From Ectocarpus siliculosus (lineage: Eukaryota; Sar; Phaeophyceae; Ectocarpales; Ectocarpaceae), in NCBI GenBank assembly GCA_000310025.1, contig FN649728.1, positions 1,862,035 to 1,897,985 on the forward strand: a DNA stretch of 35,951 nucleotides, given 5' to 3'. Below the pieces are notes generated by a model. That model worked only from the letters and a program-made list of their open reading frames with translations. It was not told the DNA's origin and made no database searches. Position numbers and translations under genes: made by a program. This document shows positions 22,475 to 33,691 of the stretch, piece by piece (position 1 is the stretch's first letter; every line of letters starts with the position of its first letter).

Positions 22475-24704
22475 ATGGTGCGGCCATCGCGTGGGAGAGG
22501 CTTCAACGTTGGGCTTATGTCGGCGGCCCAATATCATGGCACTTCCCTCAGGCTCACCAGACCCCCGTCGGGCATACTCTGCAAGACGTACCAGTGCCAC
22601 TCCATGGCGTGCCTCGATCGACCCGGTCTCGAACTCGGCGACAAGATCATCATGCCTCAGGCGGCATTTCATGAGGCAAGCTCACGACGTTTCGCAGAAG
22701 TTTCTTACAGATGTATGCGTCCCTGGACCCTGGTCTCTGGAGCCTATTTTTTAGTGGTCCTCCTCCTGCCGTAGACTCCTCGCAAGAGACGATGCTCTTG
22801 ACCTTGGGTTACTGTTACGGGTTTACGTAGGCTACCTCGGGCACGCCTACATTTGTACAGGGACCGGAGAGCATGCAGGCGTTGAGGTTTCCAACCACCG
22901 TTCGCACAGCATTTACCTTCGTAGGAGAAATGGGCATGTTTATATATGCCGTTGCCTCGACTCTGCCATCCACGAGCACATAGACACCAATCTACACGAA
23001 CACTACGTGCACCGTAAGCTCCTACTTATATCCCTTTCTGCACCGTCGCTCTGTCGCGCACGCGCATCTCCAGGCACATCGCTTGCGCCTGAAGCTACCT
23101 CTGCTCTTCAAATTGGTAAATACTGATGTCGGCACAAGGAGAATCATGGGTACAACTGGCCCATCCCCATCCCAGTTCTGTGGGGTACTCGAGTTCAGCG
23201 CACCCGAAGATCAGGTGCGCAACACAAAGCATACAGGGCGTAAAATAGTAGAGGCGAATCGCACCTGCATGCACGTTCTTCTCCACGCGACTTGCTCCTC
23301 TACTATTCATTCTGGCGATGCTATTGTAGGCGTTAAGGCTGAGGGCGAGGTAGAAAATGTGCATGAGTTCTCCTGCACCGCTGTCGGACGTACGTAGAGC
23401 TGGCTCATGTCGGGAGGAGAAGGGGTGCCAACTGAAGTAGGGCATTCAATGGTCAGATGTTGTCTCGTGCGCACTCGTTCTCCCCGTTCTGCCGCGGCAC
23501 CGCCACTACTACCACATCCAGGTGTTTCTACCATACTGGCTGATGCAGAACTTGCTGCTGTCAGAAGGAGGCCGGGTGGAGCTCCGCAGCATACTCCGTC
23601 CACCCGCGGGATCTTTCGTCCGGTTCAAGCCGCACGACGAAGCTTTTCTTGGCGTGGCGGCCAAACAGGTAAGGGGAACTCTCGGGGTCACCGCTCTACC
23701 TTCTACCCTTGAGACCCAGACTGCGATCTCAAGGACTTCTGTGTCAAGCTCATCGGTACACCGTATCGATATGTCTGCCCATGCCCAGTCCACATGGTGT
23801 TTCCGTGTCCACCGCGATCGTGGCACAGCATCGAGTCTCGAGATTTGGAGCAAGAACAATTGCCGGCGTAATTCCCGACCAGGATCTAATGGGGGAGCGC
23901 CCATGGGCTACAACAATGGCGTCGCTTGTCGCTTTTTCCCGATACATTAGGTTGGATACGCAAAGAAGGATAATGCTTGTCTTTGCTGGCAAGGTCAGAG
24001 CAGGCCATAGTTGCACCAAAAAACAAATACCTCTTGCCCTTTGCCCCGTCAATGATGTTGTGCCCGCTCTGCAGTAAGGTGTCATCGAAACGCAACTACC
24101 ACATACGTCAGCGTTGACAACAACTACAATAACAAACAACAAACACTGGTCCGTCACTTGCAGGGACCAAAGGCTTTGATGGAGTTCGCTCTTCGCCGAT
24201 ACTCCGTTCTTTCCGAAGGAGCCACCATCCTCGTGCAGGTGAGTCACCTCTTAACGCGGGCTGCATGAAACCGCCATCGCGCACAACGGTAACCATCGGA
24301 CCGATCCTAGTATCCCCACGGAACGTATGCATAGTAGACCAGGGTTTGACAGACCAGGCAGGGTTGTATATTCCAAGCCCGATTCGCTGTGATGTGCTCA
24401 GCGAGTGACGCGAAGAATGTGAAGTGAACCAATCGCAAACGCCCCTTTATTAGGCAGGGAACACTTGCAAGCCGTACATACTCAGTTGATACCTCGCATA
24501 GCGCGCAGAGGGAGTGGAGGATTCCAGAATATCTGTCGTTGATTTCTATTGACTTGCGGACCCCTCGGGGCCAGTTTATTTGAGTCTACCTTTTTAGGGT
24601 AAGTTAACCTGTGACCACGGGAATCGACCGCGTCGAGTGTTGGATCAGTACGGACATACGAAGGTACTGGGTAGAGAGAGATCGGAACGGTTTTTAATGT
24701 GAAG

Positions 24705-24750
<46 letters not shown>

Positions 24751-25737
24751 ATACTTGCGCGTAAGGGTGACAGCATAGAGTGACTCGATTGGTGGGTTTG
24801 TTTCCGGTGTTGGGGGCTCCGCGTCTTGTGTCGTTTGAATCCTGCAATGAATCAGGACGGAATGCGTGTCGCTTTACCCCCTTTGCATACCCGATGCGGT
24901 AGAACAGCTACCTCTCCACGGTAGTCTCTGGCCGTAGTCGTTCATCGTCGTCTTCCTTCATCGCCTTGGTCTAGAAGCGTTTTCAAGGCAGCAGAAACCT
25001 CGAGGAAAAGTCCGGTTGATCGAATAGAGGGTAGCACAGAAAACCAACAAGGCATCACTAATAGACGCCCCGCGATATCACCATACGTTCTTCCTTCCTC
25101 CCGCTCTTTCTAATCTATTTTCGCTACACACCGCCATTTTGGCGGTACAATTCTGGCCCCCTTTTTCCTGCCGCTGTCGATGATTTGTTTTATCCATGAA
25201 ATGCTTTTTGCAGCATGAGGGTGACAATTTTTTCCTCGACGTGATGGAGCTGAGGACGTTCGACTCTGCCCCCGCGACCGTCGTCTCCGACGGCGATGGC
25301 GACGGTCCCAGCCCAGGTTATTCGTCAGCGGCGCCCCGCCCTCCCAGGAACGGAACGCCCGTTGGAACCGGCCACGACAACGACGATGACGACGTCACCC
25401 GCAACGGCGTCAGCAACCATGACCACCACGATGGCAACGGGTCGCCTCATGGCGATGCGGGGAGAAGGGTACGGCAAGATGACAACGGGTCTCCCCGTGG
25501 CGAGGCGGGGAGGAGGGTGCGGCTAGTGGGGCTCCTGGGAGACCTAGACCTCGAGGTGGAGTTTTGCTCGCCCCGCGCCCCGTTACCACCCTCGCCCGCT
25601 CCGCACAGCGGCACCGAAGGAAACGGACGCAACGCGACACGACGGGGCCCCGCGGACGAGGGGGGTGCTTCGATCGGGGAAGTATCGCGGGACCCCGCGC
25701 GTTTCCCGACGCCGGCGTCTTCGTCGTTAGCCCCACG

Positions 25738-25772
<35 letters not shown>

Positions 25773-28436
25773 CGTCGTCGGACCAAGTCTTCGCCGACAA
25801 GGAAGATTCAATGGAGAGCGGCGATGTCGGGTCGACTCTGTCCCTCCCGGCACCCGCCACGGCGAAGAGGAGCAGCGGTGACGATCGCTCGGCGGGTTCG
25901 GGGTTGGAACCGTCGCTGTGGAGAGCGGGTGAGGAGAGTAGGGCCCGAATATACGATTCTTTAGAGAACCGAGAGGGCCTGGCTTTGCCCCCCGACCTGG
26001 AACTCGGTCTCTCCTGGAGGGAGTCTGGACTACGTACGTATCTGCGTGCGTGCGTGGCACCGACAGCCGTCGGCTACCTCACCTGCTTTCCACCCACCCG
26101 GATCCCCCGACAAAGTGGATGCGCATGGCCTTGAAGCACTTCCAACGCTAGATCCGTACTTCATCCCTGCACGCCCAGAATTGTCTCCCTCGTCCCTCCC
26201 GACACCCCAAACGACAACGATTCCACTGTTGCACGCTCAAAACGACGCCGACATGTTTTTATATTTTTTTCTGCGTGCAGGTCACCTAGGGATAAAGCCT
26301 CCCGTCCCTCCCTCGTCGAGGTATTCTTCAAGGGTATCAAAGCGTCAGCCCTTCTCCGGAAAGGGCATGCCGCTGTCAGGGGGCATGGCAACAGCGACCC
26401 CGAACCCCGGCAACGGAGTGGCAACCGCTGGTCGAGAGGACCAATCACCAGAGGCAGGGGAGGCACCGCCAGCAGCAGAAGCGCAAGCTCGGGCGGTGGG
26501 GATTCGAAGCTACAGCGAAGAGGACGTAGATCCCCGGCGAGGTAGCAGCGTAGAGAGACGTTTTGTTAAGGAAGCGGTGGAATCAAGTAGAGGAAGCAGA
26601 GACAGCTTTCCACGACGGGTCGTCGTCGACAGGCTTGGGGTTTCCAGGAAATCCGCGTTCTCGCCCCAAGGGACCAACGAGGCGCGAGGAGCTGTGGAGG
26701 GGAGGATCCTCGGCACAGGAGCACTGGTCGCGTCGACGGTATCATCGGCGTTAGGGACCAGGGGGGACGGTAGCGCGACAGAAACGGAGTCATCGAGGGG
26801 TCAGCGGTCATCCGGCGGCGACGGTGGTTTTGCGGGCGTGAGGTTAGCGGAAGCCCCAGCGGCGGCGGCGGCGGCGGCGGCGGCGGTGACCTCCACCTGC
26901 GGGTCCTGCGGGAAGCTCGTCCCCTCGGCGAACCAACAGCTCCACGCGTTGCGCTGCCGCCCCTCCTCGTCGACTGCCGGACGACGACCAAGACGCGGTG
27001 ACGGCACTATCCCCCCTTCCGACGACGCGCCACCCGTAGCTGCCGCCGAACAGCCGCGGCCGACGGCGGCGAAGCAGGACACCGCTGCAAGAGAGTCCAC
27101 GGCGGCGGCGGCGGCGGCGGTGGCAGCAAGTCTGGTGCCGCCGTTCACTTGCGCGTACTGCGGGCTCTCCTTCCGGACAGCCGGTTCCGCCGGCGACCAC
27201 GAGACGCTCTGCGCCGCGAGGACCGAGCGGTGCGGCCGGTGCTGCGGCCTCGTGCCCCGGGGGGGCGCCGAGGCCCACCGCCGCCCAGGGGGTGGCTGCG
27301 ACGCCGCGATCGCAGCCGCCGCGGAGAGGGAAGAAGCGCAAGCAATCGCGACCGTGGTTGGGGGTGGGGGGAGAGGAGGGGTGGGAGCGACTGGTCTGGG
27401 CCTTGTGGGCAGTGCGGTCGGCGGTGCGGAACCCAGCGGGAGTTTCAACGGCCACCTCGATCCCGGGACGAGCAGGGGCAGGTTCGACGCCCTCCTGGCG
27501 AAAGCCCTGAGTTCTTCCAAGGCAGCGACGGCGGTCTTGGCCGACGCTCGCGCCAAGAACGCCGCAAGGATGGCGGCAGGGGCGGGGTCCCCGACGGGAA
27601 CGGGGGCGGGCTCTCGCTCGCACCGTGACGGCGGCGGCGACGGCGGCGGGGAACATGGCAGTAGAGTCGAGACGGGATCAGTTTCTGGAAACGAAGCTGC
27701 GGCCCTTGCCGTGCCGTCGGCGCCAGTGGGCAGCGGAGGACCGACACCCTCAACAGAACCAGGCGCAGACATCAGCATGACAACGCCTGGGGAGGGGGCC
27801 CGGTACGAGCGCCCCCCTCCTCGCCACTTTGGCGTGGGGAGGGGTACTGACCGGGAAGAGGAGGAGGAAGATAGGGCGGTCAATACCGGCCATCTCAGAG
27901 ATCGGCCGTGGACGTGCTCCCGGTGCACCCTGATGAACCCTCGCCACGTGGGAGCTTGCGAGGCCTGTGGGTCAACGGTCTGGTCGGAAGAGAACGACTC
28001 GGAGAAACAAACCGGCGGCGAGGGGACCGAGCGGGCCAGGACCAAGCCTCCCGGAGCCTTCGAAACCCCGCCGTGTAGTGTCGCTTCTTCGGAAGCGCCG
28101 GCGATGGGGGCGGTCGCTCTGTCGGTGGGGGGTGCCGTATCCGCGCGACCGCCGCACTCGGAGCGCTCCTCCTCACCCAAGCGGTCGATGCCGAGGGCTG
28201 CAGAGGCGGCGGCGGGCGGAGTGACCGTGTCACGGGCGAGGTTTCTTAGGCCACAGGTAGGCGTCGTCGTTGAAAAAAACGCGGCCTCTTTGAAGGCCCC
28301 GAGGGCCGAGCCGCGGTCGCCGCCGCCAGCAGGGGCGGTCCCAGACCACGGACTACCCTCCGGTCTTGACGGCACACGCGGTGCCGGCGGTCTTGTAGTC
28401 AACCATAGCCCACGTTCGACGGCTGCGGCTGCGGCT

Positions 28437-28473
<37 letters not shown>

Positions 28474-29591
28474 GAGAAAAAGGTGTTGTTCGCTCCACCT
28501 CTCCATCGGCTGGGCAGGTCGAGGCCCTGCTGCACCCGTTGCCACCCCGACGAAACACGACGCTGATGGTGCCGGAGATTATGAACGCACTGCAGCAGCA
28601 GCAGCGGCAGCAGGGACGGCAGCAGCAACAGCAACAGCAGCAGCAACAGCAGCAGCAGCGACGGCAGGAGCAACAACGGCGGCAGTGGCATCGACGACGA
28701 CGGGGGGAGAACGCGGGAGCAGCGCAACGGGCGGATCGACGAACAGGAGGAAACCGGCAGCAGCAGGGTTCTCGACGACGGCCAGGACACCGCCCGGGCG
28801 CGCGGCTGGTGGTGACGATGGGCCCCCCTCGGCGTCTAGGAGGCGTCCATTGCCCTTCTCCGATGATGCGGTTATCGTCCCTGTCGCCGTCACTATCATC
28901 AGCGATGCCACCAGACGTAACCCGCCCCATTGGACCGGTGGCGGCGGCGGGGGGGGCATCAGCGGTCACATCGGCGACGGCAGCAGCAGCAGAAGCGGCG
29001 ATGTCGGCGGCGCTTGCATCGTCCGGCGACCGTTCTGGTGGAAGCGGGATGGACCGCCGGCATGGGCATCGTCTGCCTTGCCTTGTTTCTTCTTCCGCGC
29101 CCTTGCCGCTGGCGTCGTCTCGCGGCGGCGGTGGTCTTGATTGCGGCGGCGGCGGCGGCGGCAGAAGAGCTGGCAGTGGCAGCGGTGGCAATAGCCGTAG
29201 TAGACGAAGGGACGCCGGCGGCAACACAAGCGAATTTTCAAGGCGCATCCCGCCAGACCCCGGGCCGCTTCGGACAACACCACCCATCGCCCCTGCGTGC
29301 GACATTTCTTTGTCTATCCTCGGCAGAAGGAGCAGCCAAGGGCGTGTCGGCCTGGAACCCGGCGAAGTTGCAATCGAGACAAGGCCGCCGAGCACTTCTC
29401 TTTCGGTTAGTGAAGTAAGCTTGGTAGCACCCCTCCAGCGGGTGATGCGGGATGCCGGCGGCGGCGGCGGCGGAGATGTTGCTGTAGGTTGGGGAAAGCG
29501 TGACGGGGGTAGAGTGAGAGCGGGGGTGGGAATCGCTCCGGCGAAGTTGCGACGGCGTGTCAGCGACACGCGACTACTCGAACCGCTGTAA
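22475..29591 (+). CDS. UFD1-domain protein with TRAF-type/C2HC and RanBP2/NZF zinc fingers (six exons)
   Basis: Plus-strand exons 22475-22675, 23074-23214, 23522-23668, 24164-24238, 25214-26033 and 26281-29591; all phases agree, about 1564 aa. The UFD1 domain spans residues about 38-305: LELGDKIIMPQAAF, LPLLFKLVN, CGVLEF, FLPYWLMQNLLLSEGGRVEL, GPKALMEFALRRYSVLSEGA, FFLDVMELRTF and, after an insertion, LLGDLDLEVEF. UFD1 serves the Cdc48/p97 segregase in ubiquitin-dependent degradation. Then come low-complexity spacers, a C2HC finger (C668, C671, H683, C687; CGSCGKLVPSANQQLHALRC), a TRAF-type pair (C752, C755, H768, C772; C779, C782, H794, C801), and a RanBP2/NZF finger (W1005, C1007, C1010, C1021, C1024; CTLMN), an Npl4-like ubiquitin-binding type. 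The tail is Ala-, Gln- and Gly-rich. A UFD1 domain plus TRAF-like fingers recalls the plant PRLI-interacting factor K group; the added NZF is notable. Exon 1 ends in a GC donor. The start and the frame after about 28600 are the least certain parts. Confidence 0.87.
24239..25213 (+). other. Intron 4 of the UFD1-like gene
   Basis: 975 bp from CAG|GTGAGT to TTTTTGCAG. Apart from the ACA repeat I see nothing coding in it. The flanking exons join in phase 0 to give SEGATILVQ-HEGDNFFLDV, continuous with the UFD1 fold. Confidence 0.8.
24705..24750. repeat. (ACA)n trinucleotide microsatellite
   Basis: About 15 copies of ACA inside intron 4 (24239-25213) of the UFD1-like gene. It gives a poly-Val frame on the minus strand, which is an artefact. 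Confidence 0.95.
25738..25779. repeat. GCC/GTC triplet run coding poly-proline
   Basis: A CCG/GCC run inside exon 5 of the UFD1-like gene, read there as about twelve prolines and then SSS. The other frames read as poly-Ala and poly-Arg. Confidence 0.85.
28421..28472. repeat. GCG run coding poly-alanine
   Basis: About 17 consecutive Ala codons in the last exon of the UFD1-like gene (mixed GCT/GCG, then pure GCG). Similar shorter poly-Ala runs lie at about 26859-26886 and 27102-27125, each before a zinc finger. Confidence 0.9.
28591..28683. repeat. CAG/CAA repeat coding poly-glutamine
   Basis: Interrupted CAG/CAA repeat giving a Gln/Arg-rich stretch in the assigned frame. The same DNA reads as poly-Ser or poly-Ala in the other two frames, and the protein downstream looks plausible in more than one frame (see findings). 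Confidence 0.85.
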
Positions 29592-32584
29592 CCGGCCCTC
29601 GGTTCTGTCCGTGATTTATCACAACTCTCTGGCCAAGTGTCGGTTGTGCGCATACATAATCGAAACCGAGTTTCGACATCGTGACACCGTACCATCGCCT
29701 TCAATTCTGTGATCCGTGCCGCGTGGTGAGTGGTCGACACGCTTTCGATCTTCCTTCGAACGCATGCCGCAATGATTCTTGACATGTATACCGGGAGCAT
29801 GACACGAATGCAACCATTGCGTAACTTGACGGGGGGGCGTACTCATTTGTTGCTTGCCTTAGTCATTTGACCATTGACCACGCGTCCCTTTCGAGACGGG
29901 GGGGGGGGGGGGTTCTAAGCATGGACAAAAAACATGGTGTTGCAGGGTTGTTTCGGTTACCGACTGCGCGCCCCCCCTCTTTATAGAGGCAAAACAAACC
30001 TGCTTTGGTTGTGCAGACTACGTGCGCTCTTGAATACTGATAAGTGTACCTGACGATGTCAGGTTGTACAACGATGCTTTCCACACTGTGAACACACACG
30101 GAGGTATACGGCACGTCTCCCCCTCGATGCCCAAGCCCAGGAGGTTATTGCCTCTAGTCGGCTAAATAACCAGCTAGCTGTGTCGCAGCAGAGTGTTTAG
30201 TTCCCGCTACTCTAAGACGTCGTGGCCTAAGCAGCAGCAGGTGGTCCTGGGCCGAACGGCGGCGCAGATTAGATTCAGGAATACTTGCTATACAGGTCAA
30301 CATCAGCAGACAACGAACCACGGCCTTAAGAGCAGAGGCATTGGAGGAACGGTTGGTTGCAGGGAAGACCGTGATCGACCTCGGTTCTGCCACGCACCGC
30401 GATCTCCTACCTAGTTTCGCGCGGGACAACAAGGACATGACTAAACGAGAGGCCGAATATGGGCGGGGACTTGTGCAATAATAGTGATGAACAAAAGCAC
30501 AAGTGTTTATACTTTCGAAATACGTGTCGAACCAGAGGCAGGGGTCGTGTCCGCCCAAGGTCGTCACATCCGAACACGCGCGCCAAAGCAAGAGAAAATA
30601 AATTTATCGGCAACTTTAATTGTCGAACCCAACGGACGATACGGAGGTCGTCTCGCTGTGCTCTGCACCGCAAGGATGAAGAACAAAGTACATTAACCTC
30701 CCTTGCGTTGCGTTGAAAATCAATGCAAGTGTGATACTACCGACGGAGCACCGGTGTTAGGCCCTTAAAGGGGGAGAAAAGTAAAGCATAACCTTAGAGG
30801 ACGTTTTCAAAACACAGCACCGAAAAAAATATGGTCGCGACGTCAGACCACACCAAAATAATAAGAGAGAAAGCAACGCAACCATAAAAAAAAAAAGGCG
30901 AGGTGGAATCTGCTGAGGACAAACGACAAAACGCCAACAGCACAGACTACAGCAAGAAAAAATCTGGGGACACCAAAATCGCAATCTCCAGATGGGAAGC
31001 GCATGGAAGTCGCGAGCAAACACGACAAAGAGAGAACGGACAACTGGGAACCTTGAAAAGTTGAAGGCATGGCACCGCGGGGGGGGAAAGTGAAAAACAA
31101 AATGTGCGCCGCAACTGGTGGTGTGTAAAATAGACATACCGGTAGTTGGAGACTGGCGCAAAAATAAATTAGGTGAAAAACAAGAGAAAAAAGCAAAGTT
31201 GGCAGCGACAAGAGCGAAAACAAAGAAAAAAAATATCGAAACAAAGTTCAAGTTCGCAGGGACCAAATACCGACAAAATACAATAGGGCGGGCATTCTAT
31301 TCGGTCTTTAGAAACACGACAGCGATCAAATGATCTACCGAGACTCCCGTTCCCAAACTCCGAGACTTATCCAGAACCAACAGAGGTGATCGCGAAATCA
31401 TCAGAGCAGCGAAACCAACCCCCACACCCCACAAAATACCTCATAATTTTTAACATATACTACTTGATACTGTAGAGCAAACAAAAACTCGGCAGTCCAA
31501 GGACCCCCGATTTTGCCCCAAAACTGCTTCATTTCCTGCTATCGAGAAAATCAACTAGGAGCCCCAGGAGGGCGGGAGGGGGGACAGAAATTATCGCCGA
31601 AACCCTAGAGCTACAGTACACGCTTCCAGGTTTCCAAAATTGTGGGCCTTCAACAAAGGGATGGTCCGAACAACCACGCTGCATCACGAACTACTGCTGG
31701 TGAATCTGCGTGGTAGGCAATCGGAAGGCGGGGGCGAGACGTAGAAAGATTGTATGCCAGATGCTTCCGACACCTAAAACCTGAACCGTCACCGCAGAGA
31801 AGACCCGAACGATCACTTCATATCACAATAACGCACTATCACCTATCGTGCTTACACGGGCAAACAACAAATGACTTCTCTCCACAAGAGTGCGCCAGGA
31901 AACCGTTCTGAGAACCTTCCCCTAAGACACCGCTCGGCACCGTCTTGCTGCAGAGGATAGGACAAGGGATGTTTCGGTGTAGGCCAATACCACCCAGGCG
32001 ATCGAAAACACACATCGCATACCACCTTTCCGGCGCAACACCCACTCTTGGCAGTGCTCTCTCTTTCTCCTGGCGTCAAGCTTTTATGACATACCAACGC
32101 TAGTTTCGGAAGCCAGAGGCTTCCACTTCCTCCTTGTGCGTTATCCGCCAGACATCACCAACCGAGAGCAAGGGGGCTCAGACGGCCATACAGCTTTGCC
32201 GTATCCCCAAAGCCGAGCCACAACGCACGTGCCCAGGGTAGCCCACCACATACGTAACACCTAGCAATATGTCCGCGCCGTACGACGTTGAGAAACGGGC
32301 GCTACTTGTAGACCCATCTACTCTCAAGGGGACACTGCTACAGGTATTGCTCTGCACCACGACAGTCAAGACGGAGGTACCGCGAGAGTCCTATAGATCA
32401 TCCGCAATGTATGTGTTCGTTGCATTCAGTGCGCTAGGGAAGGGCTGCAGCCAAGACGGATGACGTTGTTTCTCTTCGCTGCCGCGGCTAAGGACACAAC
32501 ACTTGATAACCCTTGAGGTTCTTGTACCAAGCGCCGCCGGAGGGGGGTGGGGCGGATGCCCTCCGCCCCCCTCGCATTTTCCTT
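29592..32584. other. Intergenic region, partly A-rich and strand-asymmetric
   Basis: The 3' flank of the UFD1-like gene holds a run of about 13 G near 29899-29912. Two plus-strand frames look mildly protein-like but are unrecognised: 30487-30696 (69 codons, with FEIRVEPEAGVVSAQGRH) and 31118-31333 (71 codons, Lys-rich). From about 30780 to 31560 the plus strand is strikingly A-rich with many A runs. An ATG at 32269 opens a 64-codon frame (MSAPYDVEKRALLVDPSTLK and onward) with a possible donor CAG|GTATTG at about 32343. None has enough support to call as a gene. Confidence 0.4.
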
Positions 32585-33691
32585 TTAGTGATAGGGGTCT
32601 TCTGTGATGATGACGCCCGTCTCTTTGTGGCGCCAGAACTTCTTCCCGTCGGTTTCCTTGTAGCACTCGTCCCAACGGTAGCCGCCGCCGCCGCGGCCGC
32701 CGCCGCCCGCAGTGGCCGCGGAAGGCGGAACGGAGGCGTCACTCCGCCTCTGCCGCCGAGCGCGACGCGGCTGGTGTGGCACTGATTCCCACGCTTGCCC
32801 CGCGGCGAAGCACGGGGACTGGTTCTCCACCGGGTAGGCGTTCTGATCCGGCAGCGGCGGCGGCGGCTGCTGCTGCTGCTGGTCGCGCCGGTGCCCATAC
32901 GGCGGTGACACGCCGCCGGTGCCGGGAGAGAAGTACCCGCGCACGTGGGGCGGCGTCATGACCGGGGGCGACACGTAGCCGTTGTAGGGCGGCGACGCGT
33001 AGCCGCTGATGGGGTAGTCTTCGGCGGCCGGCGGCGCCGTGCAGCCGTAGAATGGGGGCGTCACGCGGCCGCATTCCGCCGGCGTCACGCACCCGTCGCC
33101 CGGCGTCCTGCATCCGCTCCGGAACGGGGTCACCGCCACGGGCGACGCGGATTGCCGCTGCTGCAGCTGCGACGGCAACGACAACGATGACGGCGAGGCG
33201 TAGCTCCCGTCTTTGCTCGGGTCTTCCAGCGTGGCTTCGTGTGTTACCCCGTTGTACCTGTTTTCGCCGGAAGGAAACGAACAGGACGGCTTTAGGCGTC
33301 GGGAGTTGTTTTCTCGTGGAGCTCGCACACATTGTGGTGGTATGCAAACAATATGACCAGCTTGGGATACGGCGGAAACACTGTGGGTGTGTTTTTGCAT
33401 TACAGAGCAGCGGCCGGGATGACGAGCGAGAGAGGTTGTGTGACTTGCTGCGACAAAGCGGAAAAACCGGCGGCTTGGTGGGTGGCCGTCGACTGTGTCT
33501 CAAACACGCAGATGCAGCCCAGCAGAGAGACGATCCGCCGATGCACAACTTATGTTCAGCAGCATTCAGTCTACGTGTACTCACCAGAACGCACGACCAC
33601 TACCGTCACGGGCACCCGTCCATTCAACGGCCGCTTCCGACGCCTCGAAGCGCTTTTCTCCCAGCACAGCTTTCGCCGCATAGGCCAGCAT
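32585..33691 (-). CDS. Small proline-rich protein with two WW-like modules (two exons)
   Basis: Minus-strand exons 33691-33585 and 33257-32585 with a 327 bp intron (TTCTG|GTGAGT, GAAAACAG|GTACAA). The intron splits a Trp codon in phase 2, and the model gives 259 aa. WW-like module A: Trp24, then GSGRAF, Trp36, YNGVTHEATLEDP (Pro49), matching the aromatic pair, Asn, Thr and Pro of WW domains but with Leu for the second Trp. Residues 60-190 are Ser/Pro-rich with repeated short motifs such as GYASPP, GYVSPP, GRVTPP and GYFSP. QQQQQPPPPLP and a Gly-rich hinge follow. Module B ends the protein: Trp231, KKFW (Trp244), RHKETGVIITEDPYH then stop. WW modules bind Pro-rich ligands, so the protein's own SPP/TPP repeats could be bound within or between molecules; this is inference. 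Upstream exons may exist: an in-frame stop lies about 60 bases before the ATG, with a possible acceptor between. Confidence 0.68.

Noticed and set aside
24482-24847. Poly-Val protein on the minus strand
   Set aside because: Product of the ACA microsatellite within an intron.
25196-25213. ATG at 25196 as the start of a separate gene
   Set aside because: The sequence TTTTTGCAG just after it is a splice acceptor, and HEGDNFFLDV continues the UFD1 fold from exon 4.
25410-26060. Minus-strand frames opposite UFD1-like exon 5
   Set aside because: Poly-Ala and poly-Gly artefacts of the triplet run; the plus frame carries the UFD1 end strand and correct phases.
26046-26280. Start of the large exon at 26046 as an independent gene start
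   Set aside because: 26034-26280 is better read as an intron (C|GTACGT to GCGTGCAG); joining the flanks keeps phase and removes an unmatched N-terminus.
26801-29800. Minus-strand 999-codon frame as a gene
   Set aside because: It is opposite an exon with three zinc-finger motifs and correct splice phase. Its sequence is Pro/Arg/Ala/Cys-rich with no motif and arises from GC-rich repeats.
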